A stretch of DNA of 15,529 nt from Patescibacteria group bacterium UBA2193 (lineage in GTDB: Bacteria > Patescibacteriota > Minisyncoccia > Moranbacterales > DUUL01), in assembly GCA_002327335.1 (NCBI GenBank), contig DCVH01000025.1, positions 1-15,529 of the forward strand, read 5' to 3'. The translations under genes and the position numbers were made by a program. Of the stretch, positions 1 to 7,724 are shown in pieces. Numbering within the stretch: the stretch's first letter is position 1; every line of letters starts with the position of its first letter. The notes under the pieces are model-generated. The model had not been told where the DNA came from. It saw only the letters and a program-made list of their open reading frames with translations, and made no database searches.

Positions 1-2
1 AA

Positions 3-1580
3 ACCGATGGAACAGTATTAAAAGATAGTGTTGGTGGTTATGATGGAAACATAAACAACGCCACGCGAATGTTGGGCTATGAAGGGAATGCCTTGAAATT
101 TGATGGTAATAATCAAGGAGCTGAAATTCCATATAACTTGGCCTTGACTCCTCAAAAAATTACAGTGGCTTTTTGGATGAGGACTGGAGAAAACACAGCC
201 TTAGATTGGAACAATATCCTCGATGGAGCGGGTGGAACTGGCTATGCTTCCGGTTGGAGAATATTAGATAATCAAAATTCCCTCAACCTGCAAGTTAATT
301 TCGGCTCTACTCCGCCAGTGAGTCTTACAAACACTTCCTCAAAATTACCGCTTAATACTTGGGTGCATGTTGTTTTTACTTATGATGGTAATAATATAAA
401 ACTTTACCAAAACGGAATAGAAATAGCGACCAAGTCAGAAACAGGCAAGATTAATTGGCTTCCTTCAGATAGTATGCAATTAGGCTTTAACGCGAATGGC
501 AAAAGTTTCAACGGCGCATTGGATAATCTGAAAATTTATGGTCGAGCTTTGAGTGCAAGCGAAGTGAGTGAATTATATGCTTGTAAGATAACCTCTGCCG
601 CTTGGAGTCAAACACAAGCTTTTGAGGGAGATGTTGTTAGCTTAAACATTCAGTCACAAAATTGCAAAGGAAAAATGCTTAATTATACTATCCGAGAAGA
701 TGATTGGTTGTCGCTTCATGATGATGTGGTTGCATCTTTTTCTTCTGTAAAACTAAATCCAAATTGGACCACGGTTTATGTCCCAGATCAAGTTGGTGGG
801 CCAGAATATTTTTTTGAAGTTTATGAGATTGGCAAGGAAGGAGAGAAAATTAGGAGCACGGAAAATCTTCAAGTTGAGCGAAAATGTCCCGATAAAGATG
901 GTGACGGTTTTGATGGTTGTGAGATAGGAGCTTTGGGAAGTGATGACAAAGTAATTGATTGTGACGAAAATAATGCTAATATTAATCCTGGAATGACTGA
1001 AAAATGTGAAGATGGTATTGATAATAATTGTGATGGAAAGGATGATGTTTGCCCAGATATCGTTTCGCCTACGATTGTTTATAACTCAATGAAACTGCAT
1101 GACCCTGCCAGAGTTGTTGCTAGTTGGAAAGTTGCTGATAATAAGGCTTTAGCAAAAGTAGAGCTTTGGCGCACTAATAGCAAAGAGGGGGAGCCAGATA
1201 ACACTGCCTGGGTAATGATTTCTAAAAAGGATATATCCGGTGTCTTAGCCGAAGGAACATTTGTTGATACCCCAGTATCAGGTGGTTGGTGGTACAAGTT
1301 GAAAGTGTTTGATTGGGCTGGCAACAAAAACGAAAAAATCAACGGCTGGTTAATTGGATGCAAGGTGTCAAGTACTACTTATTTTTGCAAAAAAGTAGAT
1401 CCAGTAACAATATGCTCAAAGGGAGGCGTAGTTACTCGCCAAGCAATTTGTTATGAGACAAGAGAAAATGATTGTGGCGGGGTGGATAGAAGTATTGTTG
1501 AGAGTGGTTGTGGTGATAGTTGTCAAGATGCGAAATATAATTGTAAATCTACAAAAAATTGGAGTGAGGTTGCGCCGTAA
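3..1580 (+). CDS. Large secreted LamG / MopE-type metal-binding surface protein, 3' part
   Basis: The reading frame is open to the left edge, so the true start lies outside the window; the ATG at 69 is internal, because typical LamG sequence (DGTVLKDSVGGYDGNI) precedes it in frame. Visible order: a LamG/concanavalin A-like jelly-roll domain (about nt 3-580, with the characteristic FTYDGNNIKLYQNG and GALDNLKIYGRALSASEV stretches); a beta-rich linker (580-880); a MopE-type putative metal-binding motif (about 887-1054: DKDGDGFDGC, then CDENNANINPG, then EKCEDGIDNNCDG); a fibronectin III-like region (1057-1350); and a Cys-rich tail (1351-1577). LamG domains bind carbohydrate or protein ligands outside the cell, and the Asp/Asn-rich motif resembles calcium-binding repeats, so an adhesin or cell-surface role is likely. 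No enzyme domain is visible in this part. It ends in a terminator and converges on the slipin gene. Fold calls are good; the biological role is inferred. Confidence 0.85.
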   Translation, partial: TDGTVLKDSVGGYDGNINNATRMLGYEGNALKFDGNNQGAEIPYNLALTPQKITVAFWMRTGENTALDWNNILDGAGGTGYASGWRILDNQNSLNLQVNFGSTPPVSLTNTSSKLPLNTWVHVVFTYDGNNIKLYQNGIEIATKSETGKINWLPSDSMQLGFNANGKSFNGALDNLKIYGRALSASEVSELYACKITSAAWSQTQAFEGDVVSLNIQSQNCKGKMLNYTIREDDWLSLHDDVVASFSSVKLNPNWTTVYVPDQVGGPEYFFEVYEIGKEGEKIRSTENLQVERKCPDKDGDGFDGCEIGALGSDDKVIDCDENNANINPGMTEKCEDGIDNNCDGKDDVCPDIVSPTIVYNSMKLHDPARVVASWKVADNKALAKVELWRTNSKEGEPDNTAWVMISKKDISGVLAEGTFVDTPVSGGWWYKLKVFDWAGNKNEKINGWLIGCKVSSTTYFCKKVDPVTICSKGGVVTRQAICYETRENDCGGVDRSIVESGCGDSCQDAKYNCKSTKNWSEVAP

Positions 1581-1603
1581 AACAGCAGCTATAAATTTTG
1601 CTA

Positions 1604-1637
1604 TTTTAAAAACCAGCTTGAAAACTGGTTTTTAAAA
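1604..1637. terminator. Shared bidirectional hairpin terminator
   Basis: The inverted repeat is TTTTAAAAACCAG (1604-1616), an 8-base loop, then CTGGTTTTTAAAA (1625-1637). It gives a 13-bp perfect stem with an A-run on one side and a T-run on the other. It lies between the convergent LamG gene (stop 1580) and slipin gene (stop at 1659), so it can terminate transcription from both sides. Confidence 0.85.
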
Positions 1638-1658
1638 ACATAAATATCCCAATAAAAG

Positions 1659-2450
1659 CTATTTCTTTATAAAGCCGGCAGCGATATTTTCCTTGTCCAT
1701 AAAGCTTGTGATGTCGGTTACGGTTGACATGAATTGGGCGGGGAAGATGATGGTTGAATTTTTTTCAACACTAATTTCTGCCATAGTCTGGAGATTTCTA
1801 AGTTGCAGTGCGATTGGATGAGCAGCCATTACATCAGCAGTTTCAGCTAATTTTTGACTGGCCAAAAGTTCTCCTTCGGCGGCAATTACCTTCGCTCGTT
1901 TTTCTCTTTCTGCCTCTGCTTGTTTAGCCATTGCTCTTTGCATATTTTCAGGAAGTTCAATGTCTTTTATTTCCACAATGGTAACGACGACGCCCCAAGC
2001 TTCAGTGTGCGTGTCTAACACAGTTCTAATTTCTTTGTTAATAGCATCTCGTTCAGAGAGTACTTCGTCTAGCTGAAATCTGCCAACAATATTTCTCACC
2101 GTTGTTTGTGCGATCTGGTTGATGGCACTCATGACATTTTCAATAGCAATAATGCTTTTTTGTGCATCTACTATTTTGTAATAAGCAACGGCTGAAATAT
2201 CAACGGAAACATTGTCTTTAGTAATAATTTTTTGAGTTGGCACGGGAAGAGTGATGGTTCTGAAGTCAATTTTAACCATTTTGTCCACATAAGGAATCAT
2301 CCAATTTAATCCCGGTTCTCGGCTGGAAATTATTTTTCCAAAACGGAAAACCACTCCTTGTTCATATTGTTTCACCACTCGAAATCCAGGTAGGATGAAT
2401 AAAATAAAAAATGGGATAAGGAACGGCATCAACGATAAAAGAAAAGTCAT
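1659..2450 (-). CDS. Slipin / stomatin-like SPFH (band 7) membrane protein
   Basis: This 263-residue protein has a hydrophobic N-terminal segment (about residues 3-24), an SPFH/band 7 domain (about 25-180, with EQGVVFRFGKI, PGLNWMIPYVDKMVKIDFR, TKDNVSVDISAVAYYKI, and TTVRNIVGRFQLDEVLSERD), and an Ala/Glu-rich helix (about 170-205, MQRAMAKQAEAEREKRAK). This matches prokaryotic slipins in order and length. Slipins oligomerise on the inner face of the membrane and organise membrane microdomains or regulate membrane proteases and channels. Bacterial slipins often sit beside an NfeD-family protein; none is present here. The gene appears to be a single-gene unit with its own promoter (2506-2479) and hairpins on both sides. 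HflC or HflK are alternatives, but the HflK/C pair and FtsH are absent and the sequence is closer to the slipin type. Confidence 0.9.
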   Translation of the reverse strand: MTFLLSLMPFLIPFFILFILPGFRVVKQYEQGVVFRFGKIISSREPGLNWMIPYVDKMVKIDFRTITLPVPTQKIITKDNVSVDISAVAYYKIVDAQKSIIAIENVMSAINQIAQTTVRNIVGRFQLDEVLSERDAINKEIRTVLDTHTEAWGVVVTIVEIKDIELPENMQRAMAKQAEAEREKRAKVIAAEGELLASQKLAETADVMAAHPIALQLRNLQTMAEISVEKNSTIIFPAQFMSTVTDITSFMDKENIAAGFIKK

Positions 2451-2478
2451 TTTATTAGTTTAATTGTTAATAATTATT

Positions 2479-2506
2479 AATATATCACATTTGGACAATT
2501 TTTCAA
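2479..2506 (-). promoter_or_regulatory. Promoter of the slipin gene
   Basis: Reading the minus strand, a -35 box TTGAAA (2506-2501) is followed by a 16-base spacer and an extended -10 element TGA-TATATT (2487-2479). Transcription would begin near 2472, giving a leader of about 20 bases before the slipin start at 2450. Confidence 0.6.
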
Positions 2507-2516
2507 TGTATATTAC

Positions 2517-2542
2517 AAAAACCGGCTTGGTGCCGGTTTTTT
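2517..2542 (-). terminator. Terminator of the DM13/dehydrogenase operon
   Basis: The inverted repeat is AAAAACCGGC (2517-2526), a 5-base loop, then GCCGGTTTTT (2532-2541), with a T-run on the minus-strand 3' side. It follows the stop of the DM13 gene (2553) by about 10 bases and lies just upstream of the slipin promoter. The stem is GC-rich and perfect. Confidence 0.85.
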
Positions 2543-2552
2543 GAAGTCACTA

Positions 2553-3368
2553 CTAATTTTCTGTCGTGATTGGTTCAGCTGTGCTTGTTTCTTCTGGGGT
2601 TTCGGTGGCATTCTGATTTTCGGCTTCCGGTTGTATTTCTGGTTGCTCGATGTTCCCTGGTTCCAGGGGAAGAATTTGTGGGGCTTCTTCGTTGTCCTGG
2701 GTTTGTTGGTTGTTATTTTCTTCAGTATTCTGATTTTCAGGGGTCTGTGGTTCTGGTGGGAGTTCTTTGCCTAGCAGGCTTGCATAACCAAAGAAAGCAT
2801 TAAAAGTGTTGGACCATATGAGCACATTGCTGTATTTTGTGAGATCAATGTCTTTATCTAATGGATAATTAAAGTTGCCAGAAATTGATCTCAGCATTCC
2901 AAGATCAATGACGTCACTTTTATCAAGATTTAAAATCGGAGAAAGATAGACGTGAATATCTTGGCCATTAACGACTTTGAAGTCTTCAAATCTTAAATAT
3001 CTTTCTTTTTCATTTTCAACAAAAAGCGCTTTTCCTTCAAGAATTTGCTCGACGTTATTGAATCTTCCTTGGGCAATTACTTCCGGGGAAGCGGGAAGCT
3101 CTTCATTCAATACTTCCACGTCAACCACTTTCCCTGGCGTTGGGGGTTGAGCATTTTTATTTAGTGATTTTTCCTCTGAAAGCAAATTGTCTTTTTTCAA
3201 TTTAACTACAAAAAGTAGACCAATTGCAATAATTGCTATAATTATTATCCCAATGATTATTTTTACAGCAGTCCCTCTTTTGTTTTTTGGAGCAGGGAAT
3301 ACTTCTTTTTTGTTAGTTTCATTGGGTCTTTTTGTGGTGATGATTTTTATTTTTTTACCTTCTTCCAT
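2553..3368 (-). CDS. Membrane-anchored DM13-domain protein with Pro/Glu/Asn-rich tail
   Basis: This 271-residue protein has a short basic cytoplasmic N-terminus (1-33), one membrane helix (about 35-57), a linker, a DM13 domain (about 100-198) and a low-complexity outer tail rich in Pro, Glu, Gln, Asn and Thr (203-271). DM13 hallmarks are EGKALFV, YLRFEDFKVVNGQDIHVYLS, IDLGMLRSISGNFNYPL and the final VLIWSNTFNAFFGYASL. DM13 domains are usually extracytoplasmic and have been proposed to take part in electron transfer or redox reactions through a conserved Cys in the 'IWC' motif. Here that position is Ser186, so redox activity by the usual residue is unlikely. The start follows a run of six A and lies 62 bases from the dehydrogenase gene, with no hairpin between, so it is probably the last gene of that operon. 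The domain call is good; the function is unknown. Confidence 0.8.
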   Translation of the reverse strand: MEEGKKIKIITTKRPNETNKKEVFPAPKNKRGTAVKIIIGIIIIAIIAIGLLFVVKLKKDNLLSEEKSLNKNAQPPTPGKVVDVEVLNEELPASPEVIAQGRFNNVEQILEGKALFVENEKERYLRFEDFKVVNGQDIHVYLSPILNLDKSDVIDLGMLRSISGNFNYPLDKDIDLTKYSNVLIWSNTFNAFFGYASLLGKELPPEPQTPENQNTEENNNQQTQDNEEAPQILPLEPGNIEQPEIQPEAENQNATETPEETSTAEPITTEN

Positions 3369-3430
3369 TTTTTTACTTAATATTTTTTATTTTTAATTCC
3401 ACTTACAATTTGTTCAAGCGGGTGAATTTT

Positions 3431-4702
3431 TTATTTTCGACCGATGCCGTGGTATTTAATGCCAAGTTTTTTAATTTTTTCATAATCCAGGCAATTCATT
3501 CCGTCGACGATAACTTTAATGTTATTTTTCTTGAATGTTTCAGGTTTTATCTCAAGGAACTCTTTGTGATTTGTTGCCAGAATGAGAGCATCGCATTTTT
3601 TCAAAAAAGAGGTGAGATCCTTGGCGTCTGATTGGCCGGGAACATGAGGATCATATTTCAATACAGTTGCTTTTTTCTTTTTTAGTTCTTTGATTATTTT
3701 CAAAGAAGGTGATTCTCGAAGGTCGTTCATGTTGGCTTTATAGGAGAGACCAAGCACTCCAACTTTTGTTCCTTTCATTGGCAATTTTACTTCATTGAGC
3801 ATATCTTGCAGAAGTTCAACGGTGTAATTTGGCATGGAGTTGTTGATTTCTCGGGCAACTCTCAAGAAATGGTGGTCAAATCCACTTTTTTTGGCTCTTT
3901 CAATGAGATAATAAGGGTCAACCGGGATGCAGTGTCCGCCGACTCCTCGTCCTGGATAATGAGGCATGAAGGAGAATTTTGTTGAAGCACCTTCGATTAC
4001 ATCTTTGATGTCGATATCCATTTGATCAAAACTTTTTGCCAGTTCATTTACAAAAGCAATATTGATATCACGAAAAGAGTTTTCCATAATTTTAACTGCT
4101 TCTGCTTCACGAATAGATTTCATTGGTCTGATTGCTCCGTCAATGATTGATTCATAAAAAGCCTGAGATTTTTGAAGCCCTGTTTTTGACATTGATCCAA
4201 CGACGCGGGGAAGATTTGCGACATTCCAAGTTTCGTTTCCCGGGTCGATTCTTTCTGGACAATGAGCAAGATAATAATCTTTTCCTTCTTTCAATCCGTG
4301 ACTTGCAAAAATCGGTTCAACCACTTCTTCGCAAACTCCCGGATTGATGGTTGATTCAACAATGACTAACTGACCCGGCTTGGTGTTTTTTGCAACCGAC
4401 TCAGCTGCTGATTCGACGATATCAAGAATGGGGAAAAACAACTCATTGACTGGGGTGGGGACGCAGATAATCACGACATCCGATTTTTTTACAGAGTCAA
4501 AAGAACTGCTCGCTTTGATTTTTTTAAGCAATCCCTTTCTTTCTTCAATAAAATCATCTTGAACGGGGGAGATGCCTTTTTTGATTTTTTCTATTTTGTC
4601 TTTTTCGAGATCTATGCCAAAAACTTCATGTCCTTTTTCAATACATCTTACGGCTAGAGGTAGACCAACATAACCTAGTCCGATAACGGCTACTTTTTGC
4701 AT
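3431..4702 (-). CDS. Nucleotide-sugar 6-dehydrogenase (UDP-GlcNAc/UDP-ManNAc dehydrogenase type)
   Basis: At 423 residues this is the normal length for the UDP-glucose/GDP-mannose dehydrogenase family. It has an N-terminal NAD-binding Rossmann domain (VIGLGYVGLPLA, residues 6-17), a central dimerisation domain, and a C-terminal UDP-binding domain (GLSYKANMNDLRESPS). The catalytic Cys is in GVGGHCIPVDPYY (Cys258), and the substrate-loop Glu is in CPERIDPGN. The family oxidises the C6 hydroxyl of an NDP-sugar to a carboxylate using two NAD+, supplying uronic acids for surface polysaccharide. The PERIDPG stretch and overall pattern resemble WbpA/TviB/WecC-like enzymes on N-acetylhexosamines more than UDP-glucose dehydrogenase, but the exact substrate cannot be read from sequence. 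It lies 9 bases downstream of the 841-residue membrane protein gene, so the two are almost certainly co-transcribed. No glycosyltransferase lies in the window. Confidence 0.92.
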   Translation of the reverse strand: MQKVAVIGLGYVGLPLAVRCIEKGHEVFGIDLEKDKIEKIKKGISPVQDDFIEERKGLLKKIKASSSFDSVKKSDVVIICVPTPVNELFFPILDIVESAAESVAKNTKPGQLVIVESTINPGVCEEVVEPIFASHGLKEGKDYYLAHCPERIDPGNETWNVANLPRVVGSMSKTGLQKSQAFYESIIDGAIRPMKSIREAEAVKIMENSFRDINIAFVNELAKSFDQMDIDIKDVIEGASTKFSFMPHYPGRGVGGHCIPVDPYYLIERAKKSGFDHHFLRVAREINNSMPNYTVELLQDMLNEVKLPMKGTKVGVLGLSYKANMNDLRESPSLKIIKELKKKKATVLKYDPHVPGQSDAKDLTSFLKKCDALILATNHKEFLEIKPETFKKNNIKVIVDGMNCLDYEKIKKLGIKYHGIGRK

Positions 4703-4711
4703 ATGTTTAAT

Positions 4712-7237
4712 TTAGTTGTAATTGAAGGAAAGAATTTTACCTTCGCTTGTTATAATATAGATTATTTTTTGTTCAAAATCAACCCAGAAGTTCTGTGCCC
4801 CTAAAAATTGTCTGTCTTGAAATTGTTTTTGTATTGCTCCGTTTTTATCAAGCTCCACAACTCTTTGGTTTTCAGAATCAAGCACGAAGAGTTTTTCCGA
4901 GTCGATGTTTCCCCTGATTTTTCCTGCAATAATAGCGGGTTCTGTTTGACCAATGCCAAAATCTTTTTGCTTCTTGCCTTGGAAAAATTTTTCGACATGC
5001 CCATCTTCAAATGTTATATAAATTGAACCATCAATTGCAATATCAAACGATTTGGTTATGTCGACTTCTTCTTTTATCCACTCTCTTTTTTCACCGAATC
5101 CACCAGTTGCTCTTGGGTATTGCAGTATTTGATTTGATTCTTTGTCTAATAAGTAGATATAGGTCAGATAGACGTTACTACTTTGATTTTTGAAATTTGA
5201 TGGCAATTCAATTTTGTTTTCATAAAATTTCTTGGTTACGGGGCTATATGAACATATTGATTCGGAATTAACAATGAGAACCAGTCTGAGGTCGGGCATG
5301 GCAGTTACTGTTTGAATTTCTTTTATGTAGTTCGGCAAGGAGATATTTTCGAGTTGATTATTTTGGGTGTTCACTTGAAGAAGTTTGTTGCTCTCGGTGG
5401 AAAAAAAGAGATTTTTATCAAGAGCGGAAACAGATGTAATTCGCTCTTCAATTTGAGCGATTGATTTGAGATTTTCAATTTTGAATTCTTTTTCAAGAAC
5501 CGGGTTCTCAAGCAGACTTGGTTGATTTTGGTTGTTGTTTTCGGTTATGTCATCTCGAAAAATAGTTTTAGTGAAGTGAACAATTAGGAATAATAAAAAA
5601 ATAACAAAAATAGTAATGCCAGCTAAGCTTAAAAATTTTATCCAATCGCCGTCGATTAATTTACGGAAATTAAAGGATTTTATTTTTAACAATAAAATAC
5701 TCGGTATTTTTTTTATAGAAGTGACGCTTGGAAATTTTTTGAAATCTACTTTTTTTATTTTCCTGAAAAGTTTTCTGGTTTTTTTTCGAATTATTTGGAT
5801 AATTTTTTCTGTGTTGATGAGGGATGCTTTTAGGAATATTTTAATATAATAAAAGAATTTTTCACTGAAACTTGGCGATGGCAATTTTTTGTTTTCCGTG
5901 GAAGTTGTCAGTCTTTTAAATTGGTTTTCTGGAATGAAATTGGGCGAGTCTGAAGATTCAATTTTTGTGAGCTTTGTGTCGCGGGGTCGCGGCCCATTTT
6001 TTATTGTGGTGAATGTTTTTGACAGATCGGCGATGAATTTTACGAAAACTTTTTGTTTTATTGCTAACCATTTTTTGAAAACATCAAGATGGTCGAGATT
6101 GTTCTCGTTTATTTTTTGGGCAATTTCCATTTCTTCTTTCTCAATATCCTTTTCTTTTATAAATAACTCTGGTTCATCTTCGAATGGAGAGCTTTCTTCC
6201 TCGTCGGAATTATAGTATTCAGCAACAGCTTGATCGTCGATGATCTGAGGCTGTGTTTTTTGAACTTTTTCATTTTCTTCTTTCTCTTTTTTGATCTTTG
6301 CTTCAGCTGCTGCCAGGGTCTGGGCTCTTGATAAATCTTCAACTCCTTCTTCCTTTTCAGGGGATTCTTTTATTTTTTCTTCAGCTGTTATTTCTTGGGA
6401 GACTGAGTCTTCTGTTTCCTCCTTCAGTGAAGTTGCCGCAGCATCATCTTCTTCCTTTTCTATTTTTTTAGCAGGCTTATTTCCAAAGTAATTCATATTT
6501 CCTTCCAGTTTTTCCTTTTCTTCCTGTTCAATTTCAATGGCATCTCTTTCTGCTAAGTTGACAATGATAATCGCTGCATTTTCTGATTCGATTTCCAGTG
6601 TTGAATTGACAATATTATCAAACTCTTTTGAATCAAAAGTTTGACTATGTCTTTTCAGATCTTCGAGGGCGAGGGAATCAAAGACATATTCTGAGGCAAA
6701 AATTATTTTATCATTTTGTTCAAGTTTTCCGGAAGAAATATTGGAAAACGTTTTAATTGGATGCCCGATTCCTTCTCCGGTATCGAGACCCCTGCTGATA
6801 TCAGTTAGCACTTTATTTCTTAGCAGAAGAATTTTTCCTCCTCCAACCTGAGTGAAGTTGAACTCAGTATTTTTTATGACGCCAATTACGGCACTGATTT
6901 TTCCAATCCATTCAATGACTTCATGTTGAGCGAGGTCTGTCAGGGCGAGGTTTGCTTTGTGGAGAGCAATCTCGAATCCTTCCGAAGTGTTTCTTTTGGG
7001 ATTAGAGAAAAACTCTTTTTTGATTACTTGTGCCAGAAGATTTGGGATGTAGGCGGAATTTTCACTATGATCAAGAATTTGAATAATGCCAAAAACTTCT
7101 CCAATCTTTTGTTGGTCGAAATTAGTCCCTCTTAAATGAAAAGAATTTATAAAGGGTTGCAGTTTTTTGTCGTGACAAATTACTTGCTGGAAAGACTCGG
7201 GAAAATATTGTTTTTTTTCTTTCTTTTTTATTGGCAT
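4712..7237 (-). CDS. PP2C-like pseudophosphatase, transmembrane, beta-propeller-like fusion protein
   Basis: This 841-residue protein has four visible parts. Residues about 30-228 follow the PP2C (PPM) phosphatase layout but lack its metal-binding acids: DHSEN replaces the usual DGxGG, VGGGK replaces GDSR, ASEYVFD replaces SDG, and ENAAIIIV replaces DNxT. Residues 230-385 are a highly acidic, Lys/Glu-rich, probably disordered or coiled-coil linker. A basic juxtamembrane region (480-530) and one membrane helix (533-556) follow. Residues 583-841 hold repeated short blade-like strands (LFFSTESNKLLQVN, YLLDKESNQILQYP, LFVLDSENQRVVELD, IYIITSEGKILSFN) that suggest an NHL/YVTN-like beta-propeller outside the cell. 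Basic residues before the helix fit an inside N-terminus. The gene heads an operon with the nucleotide-sugar dehydrogenase. I infer a sensor or scaffold across the membrane, with no phosphatase activity. The PP2C-like call is moderate; membrane topology is good. Confidence 0.7.
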   Translation of the reverse strand: MPIKKKEKKQYFPESFQQVICHDKKLQPFINSFHLRGTNFDQQKIGEVFGIIQILDHSENSAYIPNLLAQVIKKEFFSNPKRNTSEGFEIALHKANLALTDLAQHEVIEWIGKISAVIGVIKNTEFNFTQVGGGKILLLRNKVLTDISRGLDTGEGIGHPIKTFSNISSGKLEQNDKIIFASEYVFDSLALEDLKRHSQTFDSKEFDNIVNSTLEIESENAAIIIVNLAERDAIEIEQEEKEKLEGNMNYFGNKPAKKIEKEEDDAAATSLKEETEDSVSQEITAEEKIKESPEKEEGVEDLSRAQTLAAAEAKIKKEKEENEKVQKTQPQIIDDQAVAEYYNSDEEESSPFEDEPELFIKEKDIEKEEMEIAQKINENNLDHLDVFKKWLAIKQKVFVKFIADLSKTFTTIKNGPRPRDTKLTKIESSDSPNFIPENQFKRLTTSTENKKLPSPSFSEKFFYYIKIFLKASLINTEKIIQIIRKKTRKLFRKIKKVDFKKFPSVTSIKKIPSILLLKIKSFNFRKLIDGDWIKFLSLAGITIFVIFLLFLIVHFTKTIFRDDITENNNQNQPSLLENPVLEKEFKIENLKSIAQIEERITSVSALDKNLFFSTESNKLLQVNTQNNQLENISLPNYIKEIQTVTAMPDLRLVLIVNSESICSYSPVTKKFYENKIELPSNFKNQSSNVYLTYIYLLDKESNQILQYPRATGGFGEKREWIKEEVDITKSFDIAIDGSIYITFEDGHVEKFFQGKKQKDFGIGQTEPAIIAGKIRGNIDSEKLFVLDSENQRVVELDKNGAIQKQFQDRQFLGAQNFWVDFEQKIIYIITSEGKILSFNYN

Positions 7238-7269
7238 CGAACTTGGTGTTTCTGAAAATTATATGACTT

Positions 7270-7298
7270 ATTATAAAATAAAAAAGGAAAAAAGACAA
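7270..7298 (-). promoter_or_regulatory. Promoter of the leftward envelope operon
   Basis: On the minus strand, -35 TTGTCT (7298-7293), a 17-base spacer and a perfect -10 TATAAT (7275-7270). Transcription would start near 7263, about 26 bases before the ATG at 7237. It is divergent from the promoter at 7335-7363. Confidence 0.7.
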
Positions 7299-7334
7299 AA
7301 AATTTTTAAATCTTGTGCTTTAGGCTAATTATCT

Positions 7335-7363
7335 TTGCGTTAAAAAACAAAATGTGCTAGAAT
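7335..7363 (+). promoter_or_regulatory. Promoter of the holin-like / DUF883 pair
   Basis: A -35 TTGCGT (7335-7340), 17-base spacer and -10 TAGAAT (7358-7363) preceded by an extended -10 TG at 7355-7356. Transcription would start near 7370, giving a short A-rich leader before the ATG at 7394. Confidence 0.65.
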
Positions 7364-7393
7364 TCAATTAACATAAAAAGTAGAGACAAAAAA

Positions 7394-7705
7394 ATGAAAA
7401 ACAAAAATGAGAACAGCAGTCATTGGGGTGAGTTCGCAAAATCCCTGGCAAGTGGTTTCTTTAAAAAAATGTCATTTGATTTGGTTATCGGTTTTAAGGA
7501 GCAATGGGATAAATTTCTTTTTAAAACAAAAAGTGGCATGATTGCAATTCTATTTACAGTGCTTGGCTTGATATTTATCATAATTGGTTTGGCGATTTTT
7601 ATAGGGAGTATTTTTAGCGATCTGCCGGGAGCTGGATTTGTTGTGGTTGGTATTATTCTGGCATTAGTTGGTTGGATTGCGAGTTTAATCAAAAGAATGA
7701 TTTAA
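7394..7705 (+). CDS. Small membrane protein, phage-holin-family / YqjE-like (DUF1469 type)
   Basis: This 103-residue protein has an amphipathic N-terminal part with FKEQWDKFLFKTK before two membrane helices (about 48-71 and 78-97) joined by a short Gly/Pro loop (SDLPGAG), and a short basic tail (LIKRMI). The layout matches small proteins annotated as phage holin family or Actinobacterial Holin-X/DUF1469, such as E. coli YqjE. Such proteins are usually chromosomal inner-membrane proteins and not phage lysis factors. The next gene is DUF883/YqjD-like, the same partnership seen in the E. coli yqjD-yqjE operon, which supports the assignment although gene order is reversed. The start is preceded by six A and no Shine-Dalgarno sequence. 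Sequence similarity alone is weak at this size; the neighbour carries much of the weight. Confidence 0.6.
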   Translation: MKNKNENSSHWGEFAKSLASGFFKKMSFDLVIGFKEQWDKFLFKTKSGMIAILFTVLGLIFIIIGLAIFIGSIFSDLPGAGFVVVGIILALVGWIASLIKRMI

Positions 7706-7724
7706 ATAATAAGTAAATAAAAAA

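Noticed and set aside
2541..2803. Two overlapping + strand frames opposite the DM13 gene tail
   Set aside because: They mirror the Pro/Glu/Asn-rich tail on the other strand; the minus-strand gene has a coherent domain structure and terminator.
5889..6215. Long + strand frames opposite the 841-residue protein gene
   Set aside because: They are antisense to the acidic linker and nearby coding region, have Ser/Phe-rich low-complexity translations, and show no domain or initiation signal.
7394..7705. Prophage lysis holin
   Set aside because: No endolysin, phage structural gene or integrase is nearby; the partner gene is DUF883-like, favouring a chromosomal YqjE-type membrane protein.
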